Assembly (NCBI RefSeq): GCF_002095395.1
Contig: NZ_MJEI01000082.1
Span: 1-64,000, forward strand
From: Williamsia sp. 1135
Lineage (GTDB): Bacteria; Actinomycetota; Actinomycetes; Mycobacteriales; Mycobacteriaceae
Reading direction: 5' to 3'
Length of the DNA: 64,000 nt
Shown one piece after another: positions 16,021-24,036 of this stretch. Each line of letters opens with the position of its first letter. Position 1 is the stretch's first letter. The notes beneath the pieces were generated by a model. It had not been told where the DNA came from and did not search any database. It saw only the letters and a program-made list of their open reading frames with translations. The position numbers and the translations under genes were made by a program.

Positions 16021-16439
16021 CGTGGAGTCCTTTGCGTCGTGGGATCGCGGTCAGGGGTGGCGGCGGCTTTGGTGGACATCGCGGTCGATATCCAGTCCGA
16101 GAGGTGGGTGGCGCTGTCGCGTTCGGTCCACCAGGCGTTGCGGGTGTCAGCCCAGATGTGCGGTTGGCAGGTGAATGCCCGGCGGGTGCGCGACGGTGCA
16201 TCGGTGGGGGCACTCTCGCGGCGGCCCGGAGGGATGCGGGCGGGGGCGGTCGCTAGTTCGCCGTATTGCTGTCGTGTCGTGGCGATGGCTTCGGCGAGGG
16301 CAGCTTCGAGCCATTCGGTCCAGGCTGGGTAGGTGTTGAGGTCGCTCATCCAGGCCTTTTTGGCGGCGTCCCAGGTTTCCTGTGTGCACGAAAAGCTGTG
16401 CCGTTCTCGGGTCCAGGGCGTGTTCTGATCGTCGGTCAT
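16017..16439 (-). CDS. Protein with two ParB-C-like helical repeats
   Basis: This 140-residue soluble protein holds two copies of the same ~40-residue unit: RERHSFSCTQETWDAAKKAW...WTEWLEAALAEAI (~11-55) and RRAFTCQPHIWADTRNAWW...LSDWISTAMSTKA (~86-126). Each looks like the strand-helix-helix C-terminal domain of actinobacterial ParB-type proteins, joined by a PPGRR linker. The pseudo-dimer could bind DNA as one chain. It overlaps the preceding membrane gene by four bases. A centromere or oriT-binding role is possible but not shown. Confidence 0.5.
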   Translation of the reverse strand: MTDDQNTPWTRERHSFSCTQETWDAAKKAWMSDLNTYPAWTEWLEAALAEAIATTRQQYGELATAPARIPPGRRESAPTDAPSRTRRAFTCQPHIWADTRNAWWTERDSATHLSDWISTAMSTKAAATPDRDPTTQRTPR

Positions 16440-16451
16440 GGGGTGCTCTCC

Positions 16452-17120
16452 TCAGTACGGGCGCGGTGCGCGGGTAGCTGTGAGTCTTCCGGTTGTGGCG
16501 ATCAGAGCGACTGCTACCCAGCCCAGGACGAGACGGATGATCAGTGGGCCCAGCGTTGATTGCCACGGGCGGGCGGCGCTGAGGACGTCGAGCAGCCCCG
16601 ACGCCACAAGCACGGCCACGACGGCCAGTGCGCCGAGGGTGAGAAAGAAAATGTGCGGAGCTGGCGTGGTTTTGATGAGCACGACCAGCAGCACCGCTGC
16701 GGCAAGAACAGCGGCAACACTGCCTGCGACGGTGGCCGCGGTCTGGGTCGTCGGTACCGGCGCGATCGAGTTCTGGGCCCAATAGGTCGGCGAGATGTTG
16801 TTGTAGATGCTGGCCAGTGCCACCGCGCACAGCAGGTACGCCAGCAGACCGATGACGACCGCGCTCGCGACTACTCCCCCGGCGAACATCGACAGATGCA
16901 CACCGAGATCCACTGGGCGCCGCCGCGTGTCTTTCGGGTCGTCTGCGTCGATGAAGGAGCGCTCCGGCTCGGGCGGTTGCGGCGCGACCTCATAGGCCCG
17001 GGTGGTGTTGTCGGGGGTGCCGCGCTGGTATCCGGTGTACGGGTCGAGATGCGGAGTGCGGGTGTAGGGGTCCTGGTTGTAGCCGTAGAACCGGTCGTCG
17101 CGCTCGTGAGGGCTGCTCAT
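16452..17120 (-). CDS. Polytopic membrane protein (four helices)
   Basis: This 222-residue protein has a tyrosine- and proline-rich cytoplasmic N-terminus (FYGYNQDPYTRTPHLDPYTG) and then about four membrane helices from residue ~85. Its start overlaps the stop of the upstream gene by four bases. No transporter or enzyme motif is seen. The Tyr-rich tail is a possible docking segment. It sits in the membrane part of the leftward operon beside the mobilisation genes. Confidence 0.6.
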   Translation of the reverse strand: MSSPHERDDRFYGYNQDPYTRTPHLDPYTGYQRGTPDNTTRAYEVAPQPPEPERSFIDADDPKDTRRRPVDLGVHLSMFAGGVVASAVVIGLLAYLLCAVALASIYNNISPTYWAQNSIAPVPTTQTAATVAGSVAAVLAAAVLLVVLIKTTPAPHIFFLTLGALAVVAVLVASGLLDVLSAARPWQSTLGPLIIRLVLGWVAVALIATTGRLTATRAPRPY

Positions 17121-17704
17121 TGGAGGTGCCTGTGGGTGTTGCTGCGGTTTTGTGCGACGCGGTCTTGGCGCGCCAGATGGGCCGGCCGTTGCGCTGAGAC
17201 GGCTGTCTGGGTGGGGCTGCTTGCCTGATCTTCCTTCGGGCCGGGCGACAAGGGACCGGCCGCGCGATTCGCGGGATCTAGTCCCTTGAGTTGGCGGTTC
17301 TCTTGTCGTGCGGCAGCGACATTCGCGGAGACTGTGGACTCGACGTGTCCGTTGAACTCGTGCTGAAAGCGATGGAAGTGTTCGATGGTGGACTGGTGCG
17401 CTGAGGAGCCTTGGTGTGGATGGAACGGTTCTTCGCCCATCGGATACGGCGGCATCGAGTTGCGGTCGGCGAACCATTGGGTCACTTCGGGTGAGCCCGG
17501 TCCGTGTTTGCTGAGCAGTTTCCAGCCGTCTGTCAGTTCGCTCAGCCCGAACTGTTCGTCGTGCTGTCCGTAGGTGGCTATCTCCGTGATGGCGGTCTTG
17601 AACCACTGGTACACGTTGTCTTGAGGTTCCACGTGGGACAGCTCAAACTCTGCCTGTCGCAGCTTGTTCGATGTTGCTGATTGCTCTTGCTGGGGACTGC
17701 TCAT
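17117..17704 (-). CDS. Hypothetical soluble helical protein (195 aa)
   Basis: I do not recognise this protein. The first two thirds are helical and charged (QDNVYQWFKTAITEIATYG, EVTQWFADRNSMPPYPM, HRFQHEFNGHVEST), followed by a disordered Pro/Ser/Gln tail. It contains no membrane segment. It overlaps the downstream membrane gene by four bases and belongs to the same leftward operon. Confidence 0.6.
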   Translation of the reverse strand: MSSPQQEQSATSNKLRQAEFELSHVEPQDNVYQWFKTAITEIATYGQHDEQFGLSELTDGWKLLSKHGPGSPEVTQWFADRNSMPPYPMGEEPFHPHQGSSAHQSTIEHFHRFQHEFNGHVESTVSANVAAARQENRQLKGLDPANRAAGPLSPGPKEDQASSPTQTAVSAQRPAHLARQDRVAQNRSNTHRHLQ

Positions 17705-17706
17705 GT

Positions 17707-18099
17707 CTATATCTGCCTCGCTTTCGTGTTCTCGCTCGTCTGGTTTGTGCGTCTGATGTGACCCGGCTGGGCTGGGGTTGCGGCGGAGGACGGGGCCGCG
17801 GCACGCGGCTGTCCGGTGCCGGCATCGAGCGGCCCTGCCGCCCGAGTCGCAGGACTCTGGTCGCGTCCCGGGGCTTGCATAGCGCGGGCGTCGGCGTGGT
17901 AGTACCCGGCGTATTCGCGGTGTCGGTCGGTCGCGGCCGGGTCGAGAAGCACGGTGTTGGCCAGGCTTTCGGCGTGGTGGGCGGCTGAGCGTTCACGTTC
18001 GGAACCGGGTTCGGCGGCGACGGCCTCATGGATGGACTGTCGGGCCTCTTCGAGGATCGCGCCGACGCCGTCAGAGGGTGCGCGGTCTGCGCTGCTCAT
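17707..18099 (-). CDS. Hypothetical helical protein with disordered tail (130 aa)
   Basis: Its N-terminal half is an amphipathic helix pair (VGAILEEARQSIHEAVAA, then HHAESLANTVLLDPAATDRHREYAG) and its C-terminal half a Pro/Ala-rich low-complexity tail. Like its neighbour at 17117-17704 it begins MSS and ends basic. The stop of the upstream gene overlaps its start. No family is recognised. Confidence 0.55.
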   Translation of the reverse strand: MSSADRAPSDGVGAILEEARQSIHEAVAAEPGSERERSAAHHAESLANTVLLDPAATDRHREYAGYYHADARAMQAPGRDQSPATRAAGPLDAGTGQPRAAAPSSAATPAQPGHIRRTNQTSENTKARQI

Positions 18100-18515
18100 G
18101 CGCTGACCGCGTCAGGTGCTGGTGGCTGCGATGACTGTGTCCCGAGGTCGTCGCTGGGGCCGGCGGTGGTGGGCACGTCAGCCTTCGGGGTAGTTTCGGC
18201 ATCGGAGATTTGTTTGCGCCGGCCGCGTGCGGCGACGAGAGCTCCTTCGGGTTTAAGGCCGATCTCGGAGAGGATAGATGCCTTGGCCCCGTGCGTCTTT
18301 GCCAGTTCGTAGGCATCGAAGACCGCGTCCTCGTCCTCGGTCTGCCGCCTCGCGAGGGCCCGTTCCTGCGCGGTGCGATCGGCCTTATTGCTTTCGTAGG
18401 TGGCGACGGCGGCGGCCAGGTCTGCGATCTTTTGTTCGGTGTCGGACGGAATGATTTGCTGGCGATAGGCGTCGAGCACGCTGCTCGATGTCGCCTTGCT
18501 CTTGCTGGTGGCCAC
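18096..18515 (-). CDS. First gene of the leftward operon, coiled-coil-like protein
   Basis: This 139-residue protein has a long charged helix (DTEQKIADLAAAVATYESNKAD, then AQERALARRQTEDEDAVFDAYE) followed by the block AKASILSEIGLKPEGALVAARGRR, which looks like a short DNA-binding or winged element, and a disordered tail. As the promoter-proximal gene next to an array of three 9-bp repeats (18564-18590), it is a candidate autoregulator or relaxosome accessory factor. That role is inferred from position only. Confidence 0.6.
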   Translation of the reverse strand: MATSKSKATSSSVLDAYRQQIIPSDTEQKIADLAAAVATYESNKADRTAQERALARRQTEDEDAVFDAYELAKTHGAKASILSEIGLKPEGALVAARGRRKQISDAETTPKADVPTTAGPSDDLGTQSSQPPAPDAVSA

Positions 18516-18563
18516 TGCTGCCCCTTCCGGTTTTTTGGTGAAAAGTTGCCGAACCTCCCGGCG

Positions 18564-18590
18564 ATGTATCTAATGTATCTAATGTTTCTA
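18564..18590 (-). promoter_or_regulatory. Three tandem 9-bp repeats (operator-like)
   Basis: ATGTATCTA, ATGTATCTA and ATGTTTCTA follow each other without spacing on the plus strand, between the leftward operon and the mobilisation genes. Direct repeats one helical turn apart are typical of cooperative binding of a small dimeric (often ribbon-helix-helix) regulator. The AT-rich array is also a good promoter location for the leftward operon. Confidence 0.6.
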
Positions 18591-18778
18591 ATTCCGCAAG
18601 GGAGGCCGACATGGGCGTGGTGACCGAAGGCATGACCCTGGTCCTGAGCTTCTCTAGAGCGGGACACTGTCGTTGGGAGGACGACTGCGAAAATGGCAGT
18701 GCGCGTGGATGTTTTTGGTCTGAGTCACTGAGAGTGGCAGCGGGACAGAAAAAGTGCCAAATGCGGGAGCAAGATATT

Positions 18779-18835
18779 CCAAAACCCAATGGTTTTGGCT
18801 TGCGCCTGCGGCGAGCGCCCGCCAGGGTGGGCGGT
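18779..18835 (+). other. oriT: Candidate origin of transfer (oriT)
   Basis: Upstream of the MobC-like and relaxase genes lies a perfect 8-bp stem, CCAAAACC/GGTTTTGG (18779-18798). It is followed directly by CTTGCGCCTGCGG, reminiscent of TGCGCC(T)-type nick regions, and then by a second GC-rich inverted element (CGCCCGCC/GGGTGGGCG). A hairpin just 5' of a nick site upstream of mobC-relaxase genes is the standard oriT arrangement. The exact nick position cannot be read from the sequence. Confidence 0.5.
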
Positions 18836-18921
18836 GTGAGGTCGGCCGGCGGCGGTGGGCCGGTCGAGCAGTTGGCGGTCGCGGGCGGAGACGCGACCGA
18901 CGGAAATGACGGGGGCAGCAG

Positions 18922-19359
18922 GTGCGGGCAGTGAGCAGGGGCGGGTACCGCGCCCACACCTCGGGGCAGCCGCGCAGGCCGCGTCAGGTGTGGTTGTCGG
19001 AGGAGGAGCGGGCCGTGATCGAGCGGGCCGCGGCGCAGATGGAGTTGACGCCGATGGCGTTCGTCGCTGCCGCCGGCGTGCGGGCAGCGAAGGCCGCCAC
19101 CGGCAGCGAGACGGCCGTGACCGAGAAGGGTTCGGCGGCGGTGCCGCTCGATGTGGCCCAGGCCCGGGAGTTGCTCGATGAGGTCCGGCGGTTGCGCCGA
19201 TTGATGGGCAATGTGGCCGGCAACCTCAACGATGTGGCCCGGCACGCGAACTCCACCGGGCAGCTCGCGCCCGAAACCGCGGCGGTCCTGGACTTCGTGC
19301 GCCGCACCAATGAGCGCACCGATGCCGAACTCATGGGGTTGTTGCGGAGGCTGCGGTGA
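18922..19359 (+). CDS. MobC-like relaxosome accessory protein
   Basis: This ~145-residue basic protein starts with GTG. It has a ribbon-helix-helix start (RQVWLSEEERAVIERAAAQM, then TPMAFVAAAGVRAA) and the MobC C-terminal signature (LRRLMGNVAGNLNDVARHAN, followed by LDFVRRTNERTDA). MobC-family proteins bind oriT and open the DNA for the relaxase. Its stop overlaps the GTG start of the relaxase gene, fitting the classic mobC-relaxase pair. Confidence 0.8.
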   Translation: MRAVSRGGYRAHTSGQPRRPRQVWLSEEERAVIERAAAQMELTPMAFVAAAGVRAAKAATGSETAVTEKGSAAVPLDVAQARELLDEVRRLRRLMGNVAGNLNDVARHANSTGQLAPETAAVLDFVRRTNERTDAELMGLLRRLR

Positions 19360-20957
19360 TCGACAAGATCGGGCGCGGCTGGGACGCACCCGGTCTCATC
19401 TCGTACCTGATGGGGCCGGGCCGGAGCAATGAGCACACCCGCCCTACGGTGATCGCGTCGTGGCAGTCCGACCCGGGCGCGCTGCAACCGGCACAGATCG
19501 GCCCCGACGACTTTGACTTCGACCCGGCGGGCATGGCCGCGTTGCGGGCGCATGTGCAGGCCCCGGCCGACGCGGCGGGTCTGCCCCGTCGCCAGCCCGC
19601 CGAGGGCGAGCCGGGGTTCACCAAACACGGCTATGTGTGGCACTGCTCGATCGCTCTGCCCGCTGGCGATGGAGCGCTCAGCCATGAGCAGTGGGGCCAG
19701 ATTGCCGCCGACGTGATGGACCGCACCGGCATAGCCCCGGCCACTGATCCCGGGGGGTGCCGGTGGGTCGCCGTGCATCACGGCAGCAGCGCGCAGGGCA
19801 ACGACCACATTCACATCGCGGCCACCCTGGTTCGTCAGGACACCGGCACACGGTTCTACCCCAAGAACGACTTTCACGTGGTCCGATCAGTGGCGCGGGA
19901 CTGGGAGCAGCGGCTGGGTCTGACTGAAACCGAACAAGACGATCGCAGCGCCGACCGGGCGGCCACGCGCGGCGAGCAGGAGAAGACCACCCGCCAGCGC
20001 GCCGCGGGCCGGTTGCGTGATCGCCCGCGCACCGACACGGCCGAGACGATCCGCGGGCAGCTGCGACAAACGGTCGCCGAAACGGCCGCCACCGCAGGAT
20101 CACCCGATGAGTTCCTGGCCGGTCTGCGCGCTCACGGGATGCTGGTCCATCTGCGCCGCGACGGCGCCGGAGCGGTCAGCGGGTACGCGGTAGCCGATCC
20201 CGAGTTCACGACCAAGGCAGGCAAGCCGGTGTTCTACGGCGGCGGCAAACTCGCGTCGGATCTGTCGTGGCCGAAGATCACCGCAGGCCTTGCCCGCCAC
20301 GGCGGCCCGCTGCCCGAGCGGCCGGCAGAAAAGATCACCTGGGATCTGACCTCGCAGAAACTCCGCGAGGCCGCCGGTGCCGTCGTCCTCGCCCGAAGCG
20401 AGCTGCGCTCCACAGGAGATGATCGAGTCCGCGGCGACATCGCCGTGGCCGGACAACGGCTGCTGGTCGCCTACTCACGGGTCACCGACGGCACGCACCC
20501 CGAACCGGGACGGCCCCGCACCGCAGCGGTGTGGCACGGGCACCGCTCCGCCCGCGCCGCCCGCGCCGCCCAGCCGCGCAGCCCGCAGACCGGACCGGCG
20601 GCAGCAGCCGCTGATGCCCTCAACGACGCCGCCCGTCACCTACTGGCGTTGCGGATGGTCGCCGAACGCGGCCCGTCCCGGAGCGCCAGTATCGAACTCG
20701 CCGTCGCCCTGGCCGGGCTCATGCTCGAAATCGCTGCGTGGCACGAACACCGCCACCAACCACACGCCGCCAGCGCCGCCCGCTCTAGCGCGAACCACGT
20801 CCGCGCCGGCGCACCGCAAGCACTCACTCCCACCGCGCCGGCCACTGCCCCGCGCACCGATACTGCTCCGCGCGCACCGGCACTTGCCCCGCGCCCAGGC
20901 CTGCCCCAGCACCGGGGCCGATCCCCGCAGCCCCCACCGAAAGGACCGACACGATGA
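19356..20957 (+). CDS. Relaxase (MOB_P-like conjugative nickase)
   Basis: The relaxase nicks oriT, stays bound to the 5' end through a tyrosine and is carried into the recipient. The N-terminal catalytic domain shows GLISYLMGPG with Tyr17 as likely nucleophile and the metal-binding histidines in VAVHHGSSAQGNDHIHIAA (HIH at 151-153), as in MOB_P/VirD2-type enzymes. Residues ~230-330 form a middle domain (SPDEFLAGLRAHGMLVHLRR) often seen in actinobacterial relaxases. The C-terminus is Pro/Ala-rich. At 533 residues it has no helicase domain. It overlaps both flanking genes. Confidence 0.88.
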   Translation: MIDKIGRGWDAPGLISYLMGPGRSNEHTRPTVIASWQSDPGALQPAQIGPDDFDFDPAGMAALRAHVQAPADAAGLPRRQPAEGEPGFTKHGYVWHCSIALPAGDGALSHEQWGQIAADVMDRTGIAPATDPGGCRWVAVHHGSSAQGNDHIHIAATLVRQDTGTRFYPKNDFHVVRSVARDWEQRLGLTETEQDDRSADRAATRGEQEKTTRQRAAGRLRDRPRTDTAETIRGQLRQTVAETAATAGSPDEFLAGLRAHGMLVHLRRDGAGAVSGYAVADPEFTTKAGKPVFYGGGKLASDLSWPKITAGLARHGGPLPERPAEKITWDLTSQKLREAAGAVVLARSELRSTGDDRVRGDIAVAGQRLLVAYSRVTDGTHPEPGRPRTAAVWHGHRSARAARAAQPRSPQTGPAAAAADALNDAARHLLALRMVAERGPSRSASIELAVALAGLMLEIAAWHEHRHQPHAASAARSSANHVRAGAPQALTPTAPATAPRTDTAPRAPALAPRPGLPQHRGRSPQPPPKGPTR

Positions 20958-22333
20958 CCGCACCCGAGAGCGACGTCCCTACCCTGTCGCTGCCCCGTAG
21001 CGAACTGCTGGCCTACGCGATGGCCGCCCGCATGGTCTCCGGCGCTCTGCGCGCCCGCCGCGAAGCCAACGGCCGCGCCGCGTGGGCCGACGACGAGCAC
21101 GGGGCGCGAATGGAGCTGGCCGCCGATGCCGCTGCGATCGACCTACTCACCCCGGCGCAAGCCGAGCAGTGGAACCGAATCGTCGCGGACGGAGACGCGG
21201 TGTCAGTCCGCCACGACCCCGCAGGGATGGTCGTCTCCCACGCCGACCTCCCCGACGGATCACAGGTCGTTCAAGGCGTCCTTGGTGACCGCGTGGTCAC
21301 CGTCGCCGCCGGCAGCCAGCAGACCGGGCAGCAGGTGCAGGACTGGCTCGCAGACTCCCCCACCCACGACCGGCTCACCGATCTACGGTCGGTGGCCACA
21401 GACATCGCGGACGACCGGGCGGCCACCCTGACCCCGGACGCCGAGTCCAAGGTGCGAGTCGATGACGATCTGCTCACCGGGGCAGTGCCGGAGGTCGACC
21501 CGGAGCCAGAGCAGTTGCAGACGTTGGCTGAGCGGCTCGACGGGCGCATACCGGCGCGGGTGTTCGACGACCCGCGGTGGGGTCTGGCGGAGAAACGATT
21601 CGCCGAATACACCACAGCCGGTGCCGATCCCGATGTGCTCGCTGACGCGGTGGCCGGGCTGAGCTTCGACGCGAAAGTCCGCACCCCGGCCGGACTGGCC
21701 GCGTGGCAACTGCACCGGACGATGAAAGGGATGACAGAGCCCGCGACCGAAGACCAGGCCCGCCGCGAAGCCGCCGTCGAATGGCTGGCCACCGAAGCCG
21801 GCACCGGCCCGGACGACCGTGCGCGGGCTGCCCGACTCATCGGACAGTTCGATGACGCTTTCGACGCGCAGCTGGCCGACAAATACCCCGGGCTGCTCAA
21901 CGCCGCCGACGCCCAGTTCCACGATCACAACGGGCGCAGCGCCTCCGAACACGACCTCGCCGCCGAGCACGAGCAGACAGCAGAACGCGCCGACGACGAG
22001 CACCTGGCCGTCATCTCCGCCCCCGCCGACACCAGCGACGAGCACCTCACCGCCTCCCCCGAGGAACCGGAGCTCGCAGACGACCGCGACAGTGACTACG
22101 GCATGGCCGTCGACCACGAGCACACCGCGGCCGACGAACAGCAGCACGCCCAGCACGCCGAATCCGATCGCAGCGAACTCGCCGCAGGGCCTGTGCAAGC
22201 TGCCGCCGCTCCCCTGGCGACGACCGGCCCCGCCGCAACGCAGGGCCAGTCACGCGGAAAGCGGGTAGCTGCCGCTCGCCCGGCACGCACCCAACAGAAG
22301 ACCCAGACCCGCGTACGCCCCCGCACAGGATGA
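20954..22333 (+). CDS. Relaxase-linked hypothetical protein
   Basis: This 459-residue acidic protein overlaps the relaxase gene (ATGA). It has a helical N-terminus (LPRSELLAYAMAARMVSGAL), a beta-rich middle (SVRHDPAGMVVSHADLPDG) and a C-terminal low-complexity region rich in His, Glu and Ala. No catalytic motif is visible. Genes at this position in actinobacterial mobilisation modules are usually unnamed relaxase partners. A link to relaxosome assembly or recruitment to the coupling protein is inferred from coupling alone. Confidence 0.6.
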   Translation: MTAPESDVPTLSLPRSELLAYAMAARMVSGALRARREANGRAAWADDEHGARMELAADAAAIDLLTPAQAEQWNRIVADGDAVSVRHDPAGMVVSHADLPDGSQVVQGVLGDRVVTVAAGSQQTGQQVQDWLADSPTHDRLTDLRSVATDIADDRAATLTPDAESKVRVDDDLLTGAVPEVDPEPEQLQTLAERLDGRIPARVFDDPRWGLAEKRFAEYTTAGADPDVLADAVAGLSFDAKVRTPAGLAAWQLHRTMKGMTEPATEDQARREAAVEWLATEAGTGPDDRARAARLIGQFDDAFDAQLADKYPGLLNAADAQFHDHNGRSASEHDLAAEHEQTAERADDEHLAVISAPADTSDEHLTASPEEPELADDRDSDYGMAVDHEHTAADEQQHAQHAESDRSELAAGPVQAAAAPLATTGPAATQGQSRGKRVAAARPARTQQKTQTRVRPRTG

Positions 22334-22430
22334 CGTCGACGACACGCTGTCCCCGCGTCATGCATCACCGCGTGGTTCCCCGAAAGCACACCCCTCTGAC
22401 ACACCGACCCCAAGACAGGAGACACCGAAC

Positions 22431-22928
22431 ATGAACGCCATCAACATCAACCACGACGCCGGACCGGACTGGCGGTACATCCCGTCACCGCTGCCGTGGC
22501 AAGGTGCGATCGGGGTTGCCGCGTCGGGGATCGTGGCCGCTGCGCTGGCTCACTACACCGCCCACGCCGCCCGCAGCGGCGACGGCGCGTTCGCTGCCAT
22601 GATGGGCAGGCTCCATGACGTGATCACCGGCTTCTGGGCGTTCGTCACCGGCCCAGCGGTACTGACCCTGCTGGCGCTGGCCGGTGCGGCCGGAGTCGTG
22701 GCCGTCCACCTTGTCTGCGCCCGCCGCTATGGCCTCGCGCCCGCGTCACCTAAGCAGTATCGAGAAGCGATCAGCGCCGCCGCGCTGTCAGCGGCCGGCG
22801 TCTTCGCGGCTGGGTATCACTACACCGCAATCGAATCCAAACTGACAGCACCGTCCAGCTTCGCTGAGATGGGGGCGGTGGTGTGCCTGGCCATTACAGG
22901 GGGCGCGGTCATCGCGCTCCGGCGGTAA
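22431..22928 (+). CDS. Membrane protein at the end of the mobilisation operon
   Basis: This 165-residue protein starts at an ATG behind CAGGAGA. It contains about four hydrophobic helices (GAIGVAASGIVAAALAHY, AVLTLLALAGAAGVVAVHLV, AISAAALSAAGVFAAGY, MGAVVCLAITGGAVIAL). It has no known family signature. Located after the relaxase and its partner and convergent with the type IV secretion operon, it may help couple transfer to the envelope. Confidence 0.6.
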   Translation: MNAININHDAGPDWRYIPSPLPWQGAIGVAASGIVAAALAHYTAHAARSGDGAFAAMMGRLHDVITGFWAFVTGPAVLTLLALAGAAGVVAVHLVCARRYGLAPASPKQYREAISAAALSAAGVFAAGYHYTAIESKLTAPSSFAEMGAVVCLAITGGAVIALRR

Positions 22929-22994
22929 AAATAGCCCACACTGGCCACCACGTCTTCACGACGCGGCGACGGGCGGGCCTCCCGTGAACCGAAT

Positions 22995-23312
22995 CTAGTC
23001 TGACGCCCGTTGTGTGCGGGCAGCGTCGACGAGCCCGAAGCTCTGGGGATCAGAGATGAGACGGTTCACGGTGTATCCAAGGGTGGCCGGCCCGGAATCA
23101 CCTCTGGCCGTCAGGACGATGGCCGCACGGTTCCCTGCGGGTTCGATCACGACTTCGAGATCTACCCCGTCGTCGAGTTGAGCTGTCAGATGTGAGGTCC
23201 ACTGTGGCGCGGTCCGCGTGTCTCCGGGGAGCTCGACGTAGACCGCGGCAATCACCGGCTCATCGGAGTTCGGGTGGCTCGTGGTCGGCATGGCTACTGC
23301 TACGCGTGGCAT
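22995..23312 (-). CDS. Small hypothetical protein at the end of the T4SS operon
   Basis: This ~105-residue soluble protein is read from an ATG at 23312, four bases past the stop of the transglycosylase gene. An upstream in-frame extension to 23375 would overlap that gene and is not favoured. The body is beta-rich (PVIAAVYVELPGDTRTAPQW, then GVDLEVVIEPAGNRAAIVL) and ends with GYTVNRLISDPQSFGL. No family is recognised. It is the last gene of the long leftward conjugation operon. Confidence 0.5.
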   Translation of the reverse strand: MPRVAVAMPTTSHPNSDEPVIAAVYVELPGDTRTAPQWTSHLTAQLDDGVDLEVVIEPAGNRAAIVLTARGDSGPATLGYTVNRLISDPQSFGLVDAARTQRASD

Positions 23313-23316
23313 CGGT

Positions 23317-23820
23317 TTAGCGCGCGGGAGCGGTGGTGAACATCGAGCGCACGTCCTTGCGAACGGTAGGGTCATCGACTCGCGCCAGTCCGCCTCGGTA
23401 TGCCGCCGCGATCGATACCGGATCGGTCCGGTGGCCGGCGGACCGCAGGTTGGTGACCGTCATGCAGTCCAGTCGTACGAGGGCACCGATGGCGTCTGCG
23501 ATGTCGAAGGGTGAGGCGATGCCGTTGCCGTCGTCGTCGGCGCCGTAGACAGCGAACATCGAGGGGAGCAGTTGGGCGGGGCCTTCGGCACCGCTCGGGG
23601 AGATCGCATCGGTGCGCCATCGGGATTCAGCCCACACCTGCGTCGCGATGAACTCGGGGGTGACTTCGGTGTGCGCGCATTGCAACGGGCCAGTGGCCAC
23701 GGCGTGCTGGTACGCGGAAGGAACATCTACCGGGGTGCTGTGGGCTGGACCTGAGCCGCTGACCACGAGGGCGGCAGCTAGTGCGCATGTTGTAAGTGTG
23801 CTCGTGACTGAGACTTTCAT
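23317..23820 (-). CDS. Secreted lytic transglycosylase (VirB1-like)
   Basis: This 167-residue protein has a signal peptide (TLTTCALAAALVVSGSGPAHS) and a compact SLT domain: the catalytic Glu in TQVWAESRW (about residue 66), then SPSGAEGPAQLLPSMFAVYG and a Tyr-containing AAAYRGG. It cleaves glycan strands to let the conjugation channel through the cell wall. A second enzyme of this type, fused to NlpC/P60, is encoded at 36666-37766 in the same operon. Confidence 0.75.
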   Translation of the reverse strand: MKVSVTSTLTTCALAAALVVSGSGPAHSTPVDVPSAYQHAVATGPLQCAHTEVTPEFIATQVWAESRWRTDAISPSGAEGPAQLLPSMFAVYGADDDGNGIASPFDIADAIGALVRLDCMTVTNLRSAGHRTDPVSIAAAYRGGLARVDDPTVRKDVRSMFTTAPAR

Positions 23821-24036
23821 GTGGTGCCCATCTCCTCGGTTCGAGTTTCGGTTCTGTGGGTGTGGGTGTGGCCGGAGTGCGCGCCGCTGGGGAGGGACGC
23901 GTTTCCGGCCACACCCGCGCCGCCGGTCAGCGAAGAGTCTGGGAGTGTGCTGACCAACGACGAGTTTGGTGATGCCTGCCGCTGCGAGTGCTGCTTCGCT
24001 GGGTCAGGCCGAGCGCCCGGTGGCCGTTGCTGTCGG
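23821..24036. other. Intergenic stretch inside the conjugation operon
   Basis: A ~215-bp gap between the transglycosylase and the next gene upstream. The open frames here look like shadows. No terminator or operator stands out. Confidence 0.3.
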
